Origin: Nyssa sinensis | Lineage: Eukaryota > Streptophyta > Magnoliopsida > Cornales > Nyssaceae | Assembly (NCBI GenBank): GCA_008638375.1 | Contig: CM018046.1 | Span: 41,665,706 to 41,729,705 of the forward strand | DNA length: 64,000 nt | Reading direction: 5' to 3' | In this document: piece after piece, positions 11,126 through 22,283 of the stretch | Layout: each line of letters begins with the position of its first letter | Numbering within the stretch: the stretch's first letter is position 1 | Program-made: the position numbers and the translations under genes | The notes under the pieces: model-generated | Seen by the model: only the letters and a program-made list of their open reading frames with translations | Database searches by the model: none | What the model was told of the DNA's origin: nothing

Positions 11126-11551
11126 AGAATGGCAACGGGGCGGGTTCGGGGTGGGGTGACCCTTCCCCGACCCCGATCCCGCCCCGTTTAAATTTTATCC
11201 CGATCCCGTCCCGTCCCGTTTAAAGCTACTCCGACCCCGCCCCGTTCCGAACCCCGTTATATATTTATTTTTAAGTTAAAATTTTTATTTTAATAAATAA
11301 ATAAATTTATTTTTTCAAAATAAATAATATAAAAAAATATATTTATATAAGTGTAATATAAAAAATCTTAAAATTAATTTTATATAAGATTATTTATTTA
11401 TAAATATAATATATATAAAAAAATTAAAAAACTTAATAGATAAACAAGGCAGGACGAGACGGGGTGACCATTCTCCGAACTCGACAGAATTTTAAAAGTC
11501 CCATCTCGATCCCGTTTATGAGTACCCCTGTCCGGGCTTTTTGCCATCCCT
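11126..11551. mobile_element. Short TIR element with G/C-rich ends
   Basis: Begins GAATGGCAACGGGGCGGG and ends GGGCTTTTTGCCATCCCT, an imperfect terminal inverted repeat, with a very AT-rich middle. Related copies lie at 23398-23886 (AGGGATGGTAA ... TTGTCATTCCT) and 29234-29771 (AGGGATGACAA ... TTACCATTTCT). It has no coding capacity and is most likely a non-autonomous DNA element. The phrase ATCTGTT occurs near both sides but target-site copies are not clean. Confidence 0.6.
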
Positions 11552-11559
11552 ATCTGTTC

Positions 11560-11680
11560 CCTTTGTCATTTTCAGCCAAAGAGATTTTTTTGCCCCCCTG
11601 GGGTGTCATTTTCAGCCAAAGGGATTTTTTTGTCCATTTACATTTTTTCCGTTCCCCTGGGGTGTCATTTTCACCCAAAA
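11560..11680 (+). repeat. Degenerate tandem repeat upstream of the F1 promoter
   Basis: The phrase GTCATTTTCAGCCAAAG occurs at about 11564 and 11607, and a variant (GTCATTTTCACCCAAAA) at about 11665. CCCCTGGGGT precedes the second and third copies. Spacings are about 43 and 58 bp. No ORF is credible. Confidence 0.65.
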
Positions 11681-11689
11681 AATAAAATT

Positions 11690-11854
11690 TGACGGTACAG
11701 ATGAAAATATTTTAAAGCATCTAACGGCCATGCTTTGGCGTTAGATAGTAGGGAAGGATACCAACGCTGTTTTGACCGTCTCCTCCTTTCTCTCTCCTCT
11801 TATTTAGAGCTGGTTCCGAAAATCTCAACCCACATCTTCTTCTTCAATATCTCA
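11690..11854 (+). promoter_or_regulatory. F1 promoter and 5' leader
   Basis: A pyrimidine patch (TCCTCCTTTCTCTCTCCTC) at about 11780-11799 is followed by a TATA-like TATTTAGAG at 11801-11809, about 46 bases before the F1 start codon. The block GATGAAAATATTTTAAAGCA upstream recurs before the orphan promoter at 8413 and in part at 6834. The arrangement fits a compact plant core promoter. The exact transcription start is not visible. Confidence 0.5.
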
Positions 11855-12484
11855 ATGGCTCAACGCTACTACTTTGATTTGAGATTTGCACTTCCACCTT
11901 TTCTGAAATTTTTTGTTTACCCGCAACCAATCTTCGAGGGAAAACACTGGAATTTGGATAATCCAATATTGAAGATCACCTTGCTGATCTTCTTGTTCCT
12001 CTTCTTTGTCGTCTCCATCGACATCCCCATCTCTGTAACAGTTTTTGCAGAACCGGTTCTCTTGCGATTAGGAGATTTCTACTTTTCTGGGACCCTTACA
12101 CTTGCATTTCTGGCCTCATTTCTTCTACCCCAGCCACACTTCTGGTATGTGTACTTCATTTGCGTTTGTGTCTCTCCTTGGTTGCATTCAATTTTAGACA
12201 TGCTTAAGCGCTGTCTCCAAACAATTCCTACCTTCATAATCGTATGCACCACTCAGCAAGAAGAAACCATCACAGAACCAGCAGGCAGTGCCCATCAATC
12301 TGGAGTTGAATTAAACGAAATTGACGATCACTGCCATCCGAGTAATCAACAGCCAACTTGGGAACCTGAAGGCACGTACCACCATTCTGGAATTGAGTTA
12401 AATGAAGTTGAGGACTACTACCTGCTGAATGAACAGCCAACTTCGGAGCATGATTATTTGGAGGTCATTTATGGGCATGCATAG
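11855..12484 (+). CDS. F1: type I DLRY-family small membrane protein, 209 aa
   Basis: Intact single-exon gene of a family I do not recognise. The ATG at 11855 is chosen because its product starts MAQRYYFDLRFALPP, matching the MxxxDLRYxxPP starts of F2 and F5. The frame is open 40 codons further upstream, but that part is promoter and leader DNA. Residues 38-63 are a clear membrane segment. Residues 69-75 hold the family's LRLGDF motif. Residues 78-106 are a long hydrophobic stretch with FLLPQPHFW, probably a membrane hairpin, followed by SPWLHSILDMLKR and an amphipathic or hydrophobic run to CTTQQE (residue 136). The tail, 137-209, is acidic and hydrophilic. It contains a tandem duplication, HQSGVELNE at 147 and HHSGIELNE at 176, 29 residues apart. 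It ends VIYGHA. No enzyme motif is visible. The broken sister copy is at 38246. Confidence 0.78.
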   Translation: MAQRYYFDLRFALPPFLKFFVYPQPIFEGKHWNLDNPILKITLLIFLFLFFVVSIDIPISVTVFAEPVLLRLGDFYFSGTLTLAFLASFLLPQPHFWYVYFICVCVSPWLHSILDMLKRCLQTIPTFIIVCTTQQEETITEPAGSAHQSGVELNEIDDHCHPSNQQPTWEPEGTYHHSGIELNEVEDYYLLNEQPTSEHDYLEVIYGHA

Positions 12485-12771
12485 TCACCTTCTTGTAAAC
12501 AAATCATATTATAGGCTTTTGGAGTCCCGTCTCTTATCTTTTTTATCTTCTGGTTTTTGGTGTTAAGTGTTACTTTTGTCATATAAAGCACTTATTATAT
12601 ATATATATCAACTTTTATCTTCTGGCTTTTGGTGTAAGTGTTACTATATATATATCAACTTTTATCTTCTGGCTTTTGGTGTAAGTGTTACTATATATAT
12701 ATATATATATATATATATCATCATGTGTGTGTATTGTGTTTTGTGTGTCTGATACTCTGATGTCTTGATCA
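12485..12771 (+). repeat. F1 3' flank with short tandem repeat and (TA)n
   Basis: The phrase TTTTATCTTCTGG[CT]TTTTGGTGT occurs three times (about 12540, 12611 and 12659), the last two separated by a 48-49 bp period that includes TATATATATCAAC. A (TA)n run follows at 12692-12718. The flank downstream of F1-psi at 38843-38990 has only one copy, so the expansion happened after the duplication. Confidence 0.7.
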
Positions 12772-13260
12772 TCAGTGCGGAATGAGAATGTTTTATTGTG
12801 GAATGATTTAAAAATCGGGCCGAACCGGCCGATGGAACCGTAAAACCGGTACGGAATCGGTTGGGCGCAAATGAGCAAAACTCGCTCTCGTTAGTCATTA
12901 CAAAATCGCTTTCTTAATTCGTTCAGTCCGGCGGTTCAAATGAACCGTTAACGGCTCAGGTGACCTCCGGTTCAACTATTCATTCAAAACCAACGTTTTA
13001 GGGTTCAGATTCAATTTTCTCTTGATCCTATTCCTGCTCGCTCTGCGTCTCAGGCGACTACGTTTGTGGGCTGTCACGTTATGATTTCTTTTGCGTTCGA
13101 CCGTGGGTTTCAACCGGCAACTTGCAACGGCGTGATTGGGTATTTTTTTTTCCTTCATCTGAAGACTTACAACCCTGAATCTGAGCTCTAAAGTTGCAAC
13201 TCACAAGTGAGTGTATATTTGGATCTGAAATCAGCTATAAGAGCATAGAGTTTGGGGTTA

Positions 13261-13291
<31 letters not shown>

Positions 13292-13342
13292 CTATATATG
13301 TAACATTTTCTAGGGTTTGATTGATCTTCAGAGACTAGCGTA

Positions 13343-13366
13343 ATGAGCAAGAAGCTCTCCCAACGG
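13343..13366 (+). pseudogene. First-exon stub MSKKLSQR in block M, copy A
   Basis: The ATG at 13343 follows a leader with CTAGGGTTTGATTGATCTTCAGAG, opens MSKKLSQR and meets CAACG|GTTAGTG, a possible splice donor, then a (CT)n tract. No later exon is found before gene F2. In copy B (39615) the GT of the donor is changed to CA. In copy C (61948) one base of the stub is deleted. It looks like the captured or truncated 5' end of another gene. I cannot name that gene from eight residues. Confidence 0.4.
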
Positions 13367-13381
13367 TTAGTGATTTTCCGT

Positions 13382-13412
<31 letters not shown>
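13382..13412 (+). repeat. (CT)n microsatellite in block M, copy A
   Basis: A CT dinucleotide run directly after the MSKKLSQR stub. It is longer in copy B (39656-39707) and in copy C (61988-62031). Confidence 0.9.
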
Positions 13413-13416
<4 letters not shown>

Positions 13417-15204
13417 CCCCCTATAAATGTGTATTTATGCGTATTCTGTGTTTGCAGTTTTTTTTCAATTTACTATTTCTAAATTTTACAGAATAGTTTT
13501 TTTGTGTGTCTTTGTTTTATTAAATTAATTTGTATGGTTTGATTTGGATGATGTTTAGGTTTCGTGTTGATTGATGTTGATAATCGTATTTGGAGATTTT
13601 TTTCTTGTGTGATGGTTTTGTATTGTAAGAGCCTGTCTAATGGTGAATCAAACTTAAATTTGAATCAAATTTTTTTGGAAAAAAAAACCCTTTTCAATCA
13701 TTCATTCAAATTCATATAAAATTTATTTTTACCCAAACTTAAACTCAAATTTACAAAATACTGTTAATGAACTCAAATCACCATGTAAAGCCCAATTTAA
13801 AACTTTTGGGAAGAGATGGGAATGTTTTGGGACATGATGGAGATTTTTTCAAAAGATTTGAGAAAGAATTAAGTGAATATTGAAATGCATCAAACTCAAA
13901 TATTTTCAGGGAAATAACTCTTAGATTGAGTGCAAGGAGATATTATTACAAAATATAGTTAAACTTTCCATGAAAACTAATGGAGCTTTTGATTTCCTAA
14001 AAATTCCCCTGATCATAATGTGTTAAAAGCAATGCCATTTATATCATCACTAAAGTCGGATGGCTGGATTTAGAACAAACTCTGCTCTTTCTTCCGAAGG
14101 GCATTTCACTTCTTGCAAACCATTATGTGTATACGCTGAGTCTGTTGACTGAAGTTCATTGATTCCATTTGGATCGATTGCATTTTTGGTTCAATATAGT
14201 ACATTTTCTGTGTGCTTTGCAAGTTGTAGTATATACATAGGTCTAGTTTTTAACACAGGATTGTTCTGTTGCTTAGCTTGTTCCCTAACTGAATGTGGGG
14301 TAATTGTAGTGCTCTGATTTTTTTTTTCAGTTTCCTTTATTTGTTAATCCTTTGTGATTGAATTTGAATGCATAAATTGTGTTTTTATGCTTTTTTATGT
14401 TATGAAACTAGGTATTTTTCTCAACTATTGTTGGAAACTGTGAATTCCAGTTAAAACCACTTACCCATGACCCAATCCCTTTTCTAGTTCGTTGAATGGT
14501 TTGATTTTCAATACATTGGCCAGATGGTTCTTGACATCTTGTTATAAAAAGAGTATTAACATATTTTTCTCTCCTCATTTTTCTTTTATCCCTGCGTTTG
14601 TTTTACCTTGTTTGCTTACTGTAATTATCAAATGATGCTGTGTATCTGATTTTCGAAAGGCACAAGTGTTTCAACCAAAAGAAGAAAAAAAAGGGTAGAC
14701 AAGTCATCCTGTTATTAATGAAATATTTGGTTTTGGGTTCCCGTCTTTGAAGAACGGAGTTGATAACACCTTTTCTATTAAACACCTGTTGCAATATATA
14801 CAGTAAATATATAGTACTGATGCAATTATTACACTCATTTCTGTTCATTTTAGTAATATATAGTTATGTTATAATAGGAATAAAAAGTAAATTAGTAATA
14901 TATGGCAATCAGTGATCCGAGTTGACTCTCAGTAAAATTACTCTCTCTCTCTCAATTTAGTTTTCATTAAACATGCAATATGTCCAGTTTTATTTTTCTT
15001 TATTTTTGGAATCTGAATTTTCCAGGCTTTGTTTCAAGTTATGTGAGCCAATTAAACCAAGTGTAGTTTTGGACTTTTAAAGTTGAGTCCTGGTAGTAAT
15101 AGAATTTGTTATGTTTTATCCTGAGACTAGGAGTCTTTGTCCTAGTGAGAGTGGTATTACTAATTCAATTAGGATGAGAAATTCTAATTGTATTAGGATT
15201 AGAC

Positions 15205-15236
<32 letters not shown>

Positions 15237-16794
15237 GCCATGTAAAAAGTGGACGTATGCCGCAAGCCCTGAGGAAAAACAAGGAAAACAAGTTCTGCCG
15301 CATGAAGGAAATTTGAGTGATTCCTGCTGCTGTTAATAAAAAAGTGTGAGAAATTGCTTTTGATTACACGTTCTACATGTTTGCCATCTCAATAGCCATT
15401 TGATCAAGGTTTTTTTTTCTAATTAGATTTTTGTTTTTGTTTTTTTGGGTCCAACAGCAGTAAACGATGATCGGATTTTGATTTACGATGTTAGAAAAAA
15501 CATATATTTTATTTAGGAGCTGTTATGCACGTTTACTATTTCTTCTAATGTTATTAAGGCAAGTTGCCTAATCTGTCCACTTTCTGTTTGGATGTTCTAG
15601 TTATCTTTCCCATGACTTTATGTTTTTGATTTATGATTCTCCATGTTGGCATGCTTAGGATCACTTGCTTTACTATAAACGTAAAATGCTTCAAACAGCC
15701 ATATAACTTTTCACTTGATTATCCATTTTATGCAATTAATATACCAATTTCTTAATTTTTTTTAGTTTTATCCGGAACAAATGCAATCAATTCAAATATC
15801 CATATTGTCCGTTTTAGGTAAATAATATATCAATTTTACATATTTTTTCAAAATCTATCCAAAACAAACGCCAATAGTATATCAATTTCTTGAATTCTTT
15901 TGAGATTTATTCAAAACAAACAGAAAACTTCAAACAAGAAGTAAGTTTCTTATTCACTTAAACCCCTCCCTTTAGTCTAGTTTGGCAGGTAAACACAAGT
16001 GTACCTCTTATGTAGATAATTGCTTGGTTCACATGGTATCGTTAAGTTCTCTTTTTGGTTTGTTTCCTCCCAAATGTTTCTCAGCTTCTATAACCAGTTT
16101 TGGCTTTTGAAATTGTTATTCTAGTCCAGAAATTTTATAGGCTGTCTACTCTGTTTTTACACTAAACCTTTATTAAGAAATTAAAGTCATTTGAGGTGAT
16201 CTCTGTCTAAGGTGCTTTTTGGGCCACCCTCCAAAAACTTAAGATGAGGGATCAAACTGCCAAGTTTACTGCTATATGAAGTTCTTTTATGTAACGGAAA
16301 AAGAAAGGAAAATTTTTTTAACATGAACAAAATTCAGGTGGAAGACATCATATAATATGTTCCATATAAATTTAATTGATAAGAAATTCGAATTCCTCCC
16401 CAAGAACAGGAAAAGGAAAAGAAAAGGCTTAAATTCTTCAGTAAATTCAATTGGATAAGAAAATTTATCTGCTCATACGGTCGCTATTGAGAATTTCATT
16501 ATGCAGAAACCGAGACGGGAAATAGGACTCTGATGTAAATAAACAATATTCACTAATGATTTTTCTGCATCCAATAAAACTATATCACAAATAATATAAT
16601 TTAATATATGAAGCTATTCTTTGGTAGAGATAACAACATCCAAGACCAAATGACCAAATGACTGGAATAGAAAAGAATACAAAAGATAGTGTATTGCATA
16701 TTCTTGTACACACGCACGCACACCCACACACACACGTATATATATATATATATAGATATAATTTGTTTCTTTTTATGGGATCACCTTGATTCTT

Positions 16795-17343
16795 CTACTC
16801 ATCTATCACTACTGTGAAGTCCTGTTCCAAAGTTGGCTGCAGGTGATTTCCTTCAATTCCAACCATTTCAATTTCGGTTTGAGGTGGAGAAGGTGGTTGT
16901 TCTGGGTTTTCTTGCTGCTGGGTGAACCAAATGATGTATAGAGTAGGAATGGTTTGTAGGTTATTATAAAACCAAAAAATATAGCGCTTAAGCGTATTGG
17001 AAAGGGAACAATACAAAGGAGAGCTGCTAAAGCCTACAATGATGAAATAGGCAATCCAGAAATCTGACCATGGCAGAAAGATTGAGCACAGCAATAAAAT
17101 AGCCACTGGCACAGAGAAGTCTCCTGCCTGCAAGCGAATTGCATCAGCAGCAACGGCAACACAGACACAAATTTTGATGGAAATGAAGAGGAAGATGAAG
17201 ATTACAATGCCGATAATAAGTAAGAAGGCTATCTTCACACTGGGTTGATATGTGCTCAGAGGATCATGATCAAGGAGTAGGAAGATGAAGCAGAGGCTAA
17301 TAAGAGGAGGGACTGCATATCTCAGGTCGATATTGGCCTTCAT
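16795..17343 (-). CDS. F2: type I DLRY-family small membrane protein, 182 aa
   Basis: Intact single-exon gene on the minus strand. The ATG at 17343 gives MKANIDLRYAVPP, aligned with the starts of F1 and F5. The frame is open 52 codons further upstream only because a (TC)n and (TA)n leader happens to lack stops. Residues 7-25 are hydrophobic, and 36-66 form a strong membrane segment. LQAGDFSVP is at 71-79, then a second hydrophobic block with FLPWSDFWIAYFII (89-102), SLSNTLKR, and an aromatic-rich run to WFTQQQEN (146). The tail has a proline-rich piece (PEQPPSPPQ), acidic residues and the ending DFTVVIDE. The family is unrecognised and no catalytic motif is seen. F2 is convergent with F1. A frameshifted copy lies at 46285-46837. 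Confidence 0.78.
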   Translation of the reverse strand: MKANIDLRYAVPPLISLCFIFLLLDHDPLSTYQPSVKIAFLLIIGIVIFIFLFISIKICVCVAVAADAIRLQAGDFSVPVAILLLCSIFLPWSDFWIAYFIIVGFSSSPLYCSLSNTLKRYIFWFYNNLQTIPTLYIIWFTQQQENPEQPPSPPQTEIEMVGIEGNHLQPTLEQDFTVVIDE

Positions 17344-17371
17344 CTTCTGTGTGTCTGGAGTATAATGCACC

Positions 17372-17428
<57 letters not shown>

Positions 17429-17500
17429 TGGAATTGGATTGCTTGACGTGTGTAGTTCATATATATATATATATATATATATATTGGTGAGGGCTCCATT
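17344..17500 (-). promoter_or_regulatory. F2 leader and promoter region with (GA)n and (TA)n
   Basis: Read on the minus strand, a (TA)n tract at 17459-17485 lies about 120-140 bases before the F2 start codon and could serve as a TATA element. A (TC)n run at 17377-17425 lies in the presumed 5' leader. Pyrimidine-rich leaders of this kind are common in plant promoters. No further element can be assigned. Confidence 0.4.
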
Positions 17501-17916
17501 TGGTCAGGTGATGAGTGTGTTCCTAAGTAGAGAGAAGGGTCATAGAGTTAAAAGATTCAAGATGAAAAGGTCAGAGGTTCAACAGTTCTCACACCCTGAT
17601 GTGCCTATGGTTTGATTACATTACTTCCTTGTCACGTAGAAGAGACAAGGATTTTATTTAGTCAACAAAATATTAAAGTCTAGGCAATGAAAAGTGGATA
17701 TGATTTAAAAATTGATAGGCTCAATGTGCTGCAATCTAGAGACCGAAACTAGAGAAGAGTTCAAGGGTTAAAGGTTCAAGAAAAGGTTAGGCGGTTAACG
17801 GAATTCAACATTGAGAAGGAAAAAAGAGTTGCTACCATGGGGACAATGCTAAGAAATTCCCCTACCAAAACAAATCCAATAGTTCATTGCAAAGCAGAGC
17901 AGCAGCATAATCTGAA

Positions 17917-17960
<44 letters not shown>

Positions 17961-20900
17961 AGTAAATATAAAGGGTCAGTTATAACATAATTTACTTCAA
18001 AACTTCTACCAGAGATAATCCAAAGGAATCAAAAACATTAATTTTCTTAAGGTAACACAGAAATTTCTCAACTATGATAAAAATGCATCCTTACTCTAAT
18101 ATAATAAAGAATCTTATTTTAAATATAAAATTATAAAAATAATATATATTTTAGATCAAATTCACCAATTTGAAATTAACTCAGATTTGAAAAACTAAGA
18201 ATCTTATAATTTAAAAACAAATATTTTTATTTTTAGGGTAAGAAATATATTCTACATTAAAAGATGTGTTTTTAGGCTTAAGGCTAAAAAAGGATTAAAC
18301 CAATATGGACTTTGAGTTGGAAGTTTAGGTGACTAAAGCGAAGAACATGGAATGGGCATTCATAAATGTTTATTTTAATTTTTTAACTTTTAATTTTTAT
18401 TTGGTATGATTAAAAATGTCTATTACATAGAATGGATATTTTATTAAAAATTTATTTTAAATATTCTTTGATCCTAAATGAGTAATCTTTATTCTATTTT
18501 ATGTTATTTTTATTATATTTCTTATTTCATTCTATTCTTGTATGTTATTTTGATAGTTAGCCAAATCCATATTTAAATTTAAATTTAAGTAAAAATCATC
18601 AAATATAGTCCTACAATGGTTTACTCAAATTTATACAAAATCTATTTTTATTCAAATATGCAAAGTATTGCTCATTTACTTAAATCATGATTTACAGTTA
18701 AATTTAAAATTTTTGGAGCAAAATATGAATTATTTTGGGAGATAATATAAATTTTTTTAAATGATTTGAATAAAATTATATGTGACTATCAGAAAATTTT
18801 ATATCAAATGAGATTTTTATACAAATTTGAGTAATCATAAAAAATAATCTTACGGGACAAAACTTCTAACGTGTTAAACAAAATCTTTAAAAAGATTAAC
18901 GGTAAATTAGTCCTAATAAGTGTTCACATTTTTTTATATCTGTTTTTAAATTTGTGAAATCAAATGATGTTCCAATTAGTTAACTGATTTTTCTCCGAAG
19001 AATCAACAATGATTAGGGTCTCAACCGATCAAGGGGACAACCACTTTGTTGGGTAACTTTTTAGTTTTTCAATGATAATTTGTTTTAAGTCTTTTGGTTT
19101 AGTTGTTTAATGTTTAATTTAATATAACCATCGTACTATATGTTTTGAAAATTATCTTGATAATCATTTTCTCTTATGTTTTTGCCCACGTGCTGCTTTC
19201 TTTCAGGAATTACCTGTCTCCAAGTGTCTGTTTGGTCCACTTGTCAATCCTAATGCAATGGCTGAAGTGACCGACACAATCTTAACGTAACGGATGACAT
19301 TATTCCGAACGATTGGGGCCCATCATGTACTGTTTCTTGGACGGACACTGAAAGGGGGCGGTCAATGTTAATGGCCATTAGGGGAGAAGATTCCATTGAA
19401 CAAAAGACACGACCCGAGCGTTTACGTCTTCAGAATTTGGTGGATTGATTGAGACCAAGATTTTGGTAGGATCGGTGGGACCTCATTTAATCCAAACAGA
19501 TGACACGTATGATTCACACTAGTTATCTAAAATTTGAACAGACACTTGATATATAAGGGGGAAAAATTTTTATTAATGAATCCGATACACTGTGCCTTTG
19601 GACGTGGAATAAATATTTTATATTTTTTTATTGAATTAAATATTTATATTTTATAAATTATTTATATGAGATATAACTTATCTTAAAATAGTAATGATAT
19701 TAGAGTTATTTTATTTTACTGAATTAAAAATACGTTACGTCATTAAAAAAAATTACAACACTATAATATAAAAAAACGAATACGTCTAAGAGTCAAGTTA
19801 AAAAATCAGTTCTTCTTTTATTCATTATTCAAATTTTTTTGATATATTTTAAAATTTTTAATATATTTTTCGTCTTAATAAATTGGCTATTATAAATATA
19901 TATATATATATATATGTACAGTATGTGATAATTGATTTGAATGATTCTTAGAAATACAAATCATGATTTTTTTTTTTGAGTCACTATGAAAGTAAGAGAT
20001 TATTATATTTTGAATAATGTTTACACAACAATATTCTAAAATATTGTGATTACGGTTTTTAGATTTTGTAATTAATTTGCGAATAAAATTTTAAATTTAG
20101 ATACCTTGTATGCATATATTTATTTTAAAAAAATGACCATTATAAAAATAATTTTTGAAGACTGGACTTTATATCTGAACCTTATATTCGGTAGACACCC
20201 AAACATAAGAATGAGATATAACAACATATCCAGCCTTTTATCCAGGTTTAGTTCCAAATAATAGATTGGAATATTCAATATCCTATTAGATTTTGTATCC
20301 TATCCGATTTAAGTATATCTCATCAAATCCCAGCATTCTTATATGGTCATCCAAATGAGGCCATGTATTAGTATATCCTTCAAATAATATCATATCATAT
20401 CATGTCTTTTATTTTTATTTTATTTTTTTTAATGGACCATAAAACATAGAGTAAAATATTATTAAAAGAGCATACTGACACATTGTACTCAGAGACCGGA
20501 TAAAGAACAACTCATAATAGAGAGAGAGAGAGAGAGAGAGGCAATTTAAATATTGAGTAATGATACATTTCATAAATTTGTATTCTAAATTTTTATTTCA
20601 AATAATGTGACCATGATGTGACAAAATTATATTAATTAAATAATTTGAAGTACTACCACTAAAATAGTCACATTTTAATACGATATTATTTGTAATACAA
20701 ATTTTAAAAATTGTAACATTAATAATAAATATTTCCCTTTTGGGTAGAACAAACCAGCAAGACTCACTCTGCTGGCGGTTCAATAATTAAAATGTTGTTT
20801 GTCATCAATTTTTTTATCACTGCCTGAATAGGTGTTTGCGATTGCAGATAAATTTTTACATAGTCATGTCCATTCCATGAATCTCACTAATTATACCCCA

Positions 20901-21715
20901 CCATGTAGGTAAGGAGAAGTTATTTGATCACGTTATTGTGTGATGGTGTATCTAACAAATTTTTAAATATCTCTTGAATTATACGTAGAAAGTAACTTCT
21001 TCATGAATTGTAAAAATTTATAGAATTTGTAAAATATTCATCAATATTATGTGACGATTTCATTAGATAATTTTTTTATATAATAATAAAAAAAAAAAAA
21101 TCAAACTCACTCTAATTACATAAAAAAAAAAATGAAGAATCACATTACTTGAATAGAATATCGATTCATATGATATTATTTTTATATCTACCTAAAATAA
21201 ATCTTTTATTCAAATAACAAGAATGTCGTTTCAATAGATGGGACCCATGCAAATACTGCTGGTGATTGGTACCTTATTTTGTGAGTGTTATTAAAGAGAA
21301 TATATTCTGTCATGTAACTAACAATATGAAGAAGAAAAAAAATAAAGTGACATATTAGTACTGTTTTTGTCATCCCTCATACATCGGTATTTTGTCAGCA
21401 TCTTGTTTCATTGCATCCACGTCAGTAATTGGTGCTTTATTTTCAATAAATTATTATTTTTTAAAAAAAATAATTTTAATTATTTCTTTGTATTTAAGTA
21501 GTAATAGAACCAATTTAATCTAGGTTCAATTGACTATTCATGTTTTCTTTAAAAAAAAAGTCATGGAATTCAATTTTTACTCTCATTATTTTCACCTAAC
21601 TATAAGTAGATTAGATTATGTCTCATAAGTTGATTGTAATAAAAAATTTTAAATGGTAAAAAAAAGAGTTAAAAATAGCTACTTAGTTTCTATCAGTTAA
21701 GTGGAGCCTACAATT
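17501..21715. other. Gene-free duplicated flank of F2 (unit A)
   Basis: Collinear with 46970-50335 and, from about 18086 to 20270, again with 50341-52325. It is AT-rich, with (TA)n at 17919-17958 and a GA run at 20519-20540. One stretch, 19190-19560, stands out as less AT-rich and better conserved among the three copies. No ORF longer than about 60 codons is credible. Confidence 0.6.
19190..19560. other. Better-conserved noncoding segment, copy 1 of 3
   Basis: Contains CCACGTGCTGCTTTCTTTC, GACATTATTCCGAACGA and GTTTACGTCTTCAGAATTTG. Copies at 48735-49110 and, shortened, at 51285-51520 keep these phrases while the flanks have drifted more. It has a CACGTG G-box core and may be an old promoter or exon remnant. 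No reading frame spans all copies. Confidence 0.4.
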
Positions 21716-21805
21716 TTCTTAAATTTTTTTTTTTTGGTTTTCTCATAAGTAAATTTTTATTAGAATGGCTTAAGGTTAAGGGGGGCTCAACCCATATATG
21801 AAACA
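21716..21805 (-). mobile_element. Possible 3' end stub of an L1-type LINE
   Basis: On the minus strand the DNA reads TTGAGCCCCCCTTAACC, then AATAAAAATTTACTTATGAG, then an A-rich tail. This is the usual shape of plant L1 3' ends (C-rich phrase, AATAAAA, TTACTTAT, poly-A). Only this stub is present. Confidence 0.4.
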
Positions 21806-22283
21806 TATACAAGCCTATATCTAACTATACAATCACATCTTCGTATTTCCTTAAAATACATATAACAATATCTTATTTTATTTCAAATTTTATAATTTAA
21901 TCATCAAATATAAAAAAATTTGTGAAGAAATTTAATTATTATAAGATCCAAGCTCATTTTTATTTTGAGTTAAAAGGATAGTTAGTTAATTTGATTTTGA
22001 GTTTAGATTCATTTTGGTGAGATGAAGCACAACCATTTTAATATATGACTTTTTTTCTTGCCCCTTACCCTTTACCCCAACATTGATATATCTCTCTCTG
22101 CCAACAAAGAAGACACTACTCTCTCTCTTTGCCGAGCCAAATAGCCATCCAAGTCTTCTCTCTCATCCACCCCTCCATCCCTCCTCCTCTTTCTTCCTTC
22201 TACAACCCTGCTTTCTCTCTCCTCCATGATTGTGAAATAGCTGCCCAAAGTCTCATCACTTCTCCAACCCAACTAGGGTGCCA

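Larger units (their letters stand above)
12772..16780 (+). repeat. Block M, copy A (contains a truncated gene 5' end)
   Basis: Large noncoding block present three times: here, at 38990-41650 plus 45481-46270, and at 61326 to the window end. It opens with GC-richer DNA (GGGCCGAACCGG ... ACCGGTACGGAATCGG) that looks like the promoter and leader of a housekeeping-type gene. A short open stub at 13343 follows, then a long T-rich intron-like region. Copy A has about 190 bp (near 14780-14970) and about 420 bp (near 15060-15480) that copy B lacks. It separates the convergent genes F1 and F2. Confidence 0.75.

Noticed and set aside
11735..11854. Longer N-terminus for F1 (40 extra codons)
   Set aside because: The extra part is promoter and leader DNA shared with 8413-8582. 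The DLRF start aligns with the other family members.
17344..17499. Longer N-terminus for F2 with Leu-Ser and Tyr-Ile repeats
   Set aside because: Encoded by (TC)n and (TA)n microsatellites in the leader. F5 and F1 have no such extension.
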